Assembly: GCA_964457335.1 (NCBI GenBank)
Contig: CAYWGD010000014.1
Coordinates: forward strand, 1 to 64,000
DNA from: CAJBVW01 sp964457335
GTDB lineage: Bacteria; Myxococcota_A; UBA796; SXON01
Direction of reading: 5' to 3'
DNA: 64,000 nt
Below are positions 63,727-64,000 of the stretch, in pieces. A program made the translations under genes and the position numbers. Every line of letters starts with the position of its first letter. Positions within the stretch are counted from its first letter, which is position 1. Under the pieces are notes generated by a model, which worked only from the letters and a program-made list of their open reading frames with translations, searched no databases and was not told the DNA's origin.

Positions 63727-64000
63727 ATGAGGACCTGGACGATCGCGCTGGCGCTCGGCGCCGCGGCCTGCGGGCCGGTGGAGAAAGACGGTGGCGCCAG
63801 CCAGGACACCGAACCGACCGACACAGACGGAGGGGACACCGACGGCGGGGACACCGACGGCGAGGACACCGCGGACACCGCGGACACCGCCGACACGGCC
63901 GACACCGCCGACACGGCCGACACCGCCGACACGGCCGACACCGCCGACACGGCCGACACCGCGGAGATGGCCTGCACGCCGGCGGACCTGGAGTACCGCC
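63727..64000 (+). CDS. Lipoprotein with (ADT)n linker, cut by the window edge
   Basis: At least 91 aa visible. MRTWTIALALGAAAC is a lipoprotein signal (Cys15), with GGGAGG before the ATG. A Gly/Asp/Thr stretch leads to about ten Ala-Asp-Thr repeats coded by alternating GACACCGCC and GACACGGCC nonamers (from about 63870). MACTPADLEYR then begins a domain that runs off the window. The linker has the composition of those in other lipoproteins here. Confidence 0.8.
   Translation, partial: MRTWTIALALGAAACGPVEKDGGASQDTEPTDTDGGDTDGGDTDGEDTADTADTADTADTADTADTADTADTADTADTAEMACTPADLEYR

Noticed and set aside
63540..63977. Minus-strand frame starting with SAV repeats
   Set aside because: It is the reverse reading of the ADT nonamer repeats of the lipoprotein, which has a signal peptide and ribosome site.

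Overview
The window is very GC-rich DNA (about 70-75 % by eye) from what looks like an uncultured myxobacterium (Myxococcota), probably a metagenome scaffold. The evidence is a MYXO-CTERM sorting tail, MopE-type metal-binding repeats, many lipoproteins with Asp/Thr-rich linkers, one-component propeller sensors, two Hanks-type kinases and an FHA/winged-helix protein. Two N runs (100 and 10 bases) and two blocks of near-pure G/C sequence mark scaffold joins or assembly noise. I see 46 protein genes, the last cut by the window edge. I see no rRNA, tRNA, CRISPR array or transposase.

Layout. 0.2-6.2 kb (minus): a coupled two-gene unit encoding a P-loop ATPase-TIR protein and a periplasmic propeller-membrane-ATPase protein. 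6.3-13.1 kb (minus): an acetoacetate-decarboxylase-like/FAD oxidoreductase fusion behind a 45-residue membrane peptide, a propeller/di-haem lipoprotein, a PanE-like reductase and a DUF5655 protein. 13.3-17.6 kb (minus): a two-gene molybdopterin oxidoreductase whose FeS and NrfD subunits are fused. 17.7-19.8 kb (minus): egtB-egtD (ergothioneine). 20-20.4 kb: repeats on both sides of the scaffold gap. 20.4-36 kb: short genes in alternating directions (SRAP, two methyltransferases, YdfG-like SDR, HxpB-like phosphatase, metallophosphoesterase, patatin, several lipoproteins and a large MopE/VCBS protein), many ending in a TGATACATC-type palindrome. 36-40 kb (minus): GAF-PAS histidine kinase, Ser/Thr kinase with a cNMP domain, and an M48 lipoprotein peptidase. 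40-51.8 kb: LtaS-like sulfatase-fold protein, a 1437-residue lamin-tail/MopE/FG-GAP lipoprotein, SIMPL protein, DUF2236 protein, small lipoprotein, hairpin repeat array, DMT exporter and cytochrome c lipoprotein.

51.9-58.9 kb is a compact signalling island: a caspase-fold peptidase, a Ser/Thr kinase fused to an FGE-like domain, an FHA/winged-helix protein whose start codon overlaps the kinase start on the opposite strand, and a 719-residue beta-rich protein without a signal peptide. 59.2-62.2 kb (minus) holds translationally coupled eutB-eutC-eutL, next to the second gap. It is followed by a divergent OPA-family phosphate-ester transporter and a truncated (ADT)n lipoprotein at the right edge.

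The best candidates for an undescribed system are the TIR/propeller ATPase pair and the caspase-kinase-FHA-beta-protein island. At sequence level, the stop-codon palindromes, the tandem hairpin repeats and the TANNNT boxes placed 6-9 nt before start codons stand out. All functional statements come from motifs read by eye; no database search was run.
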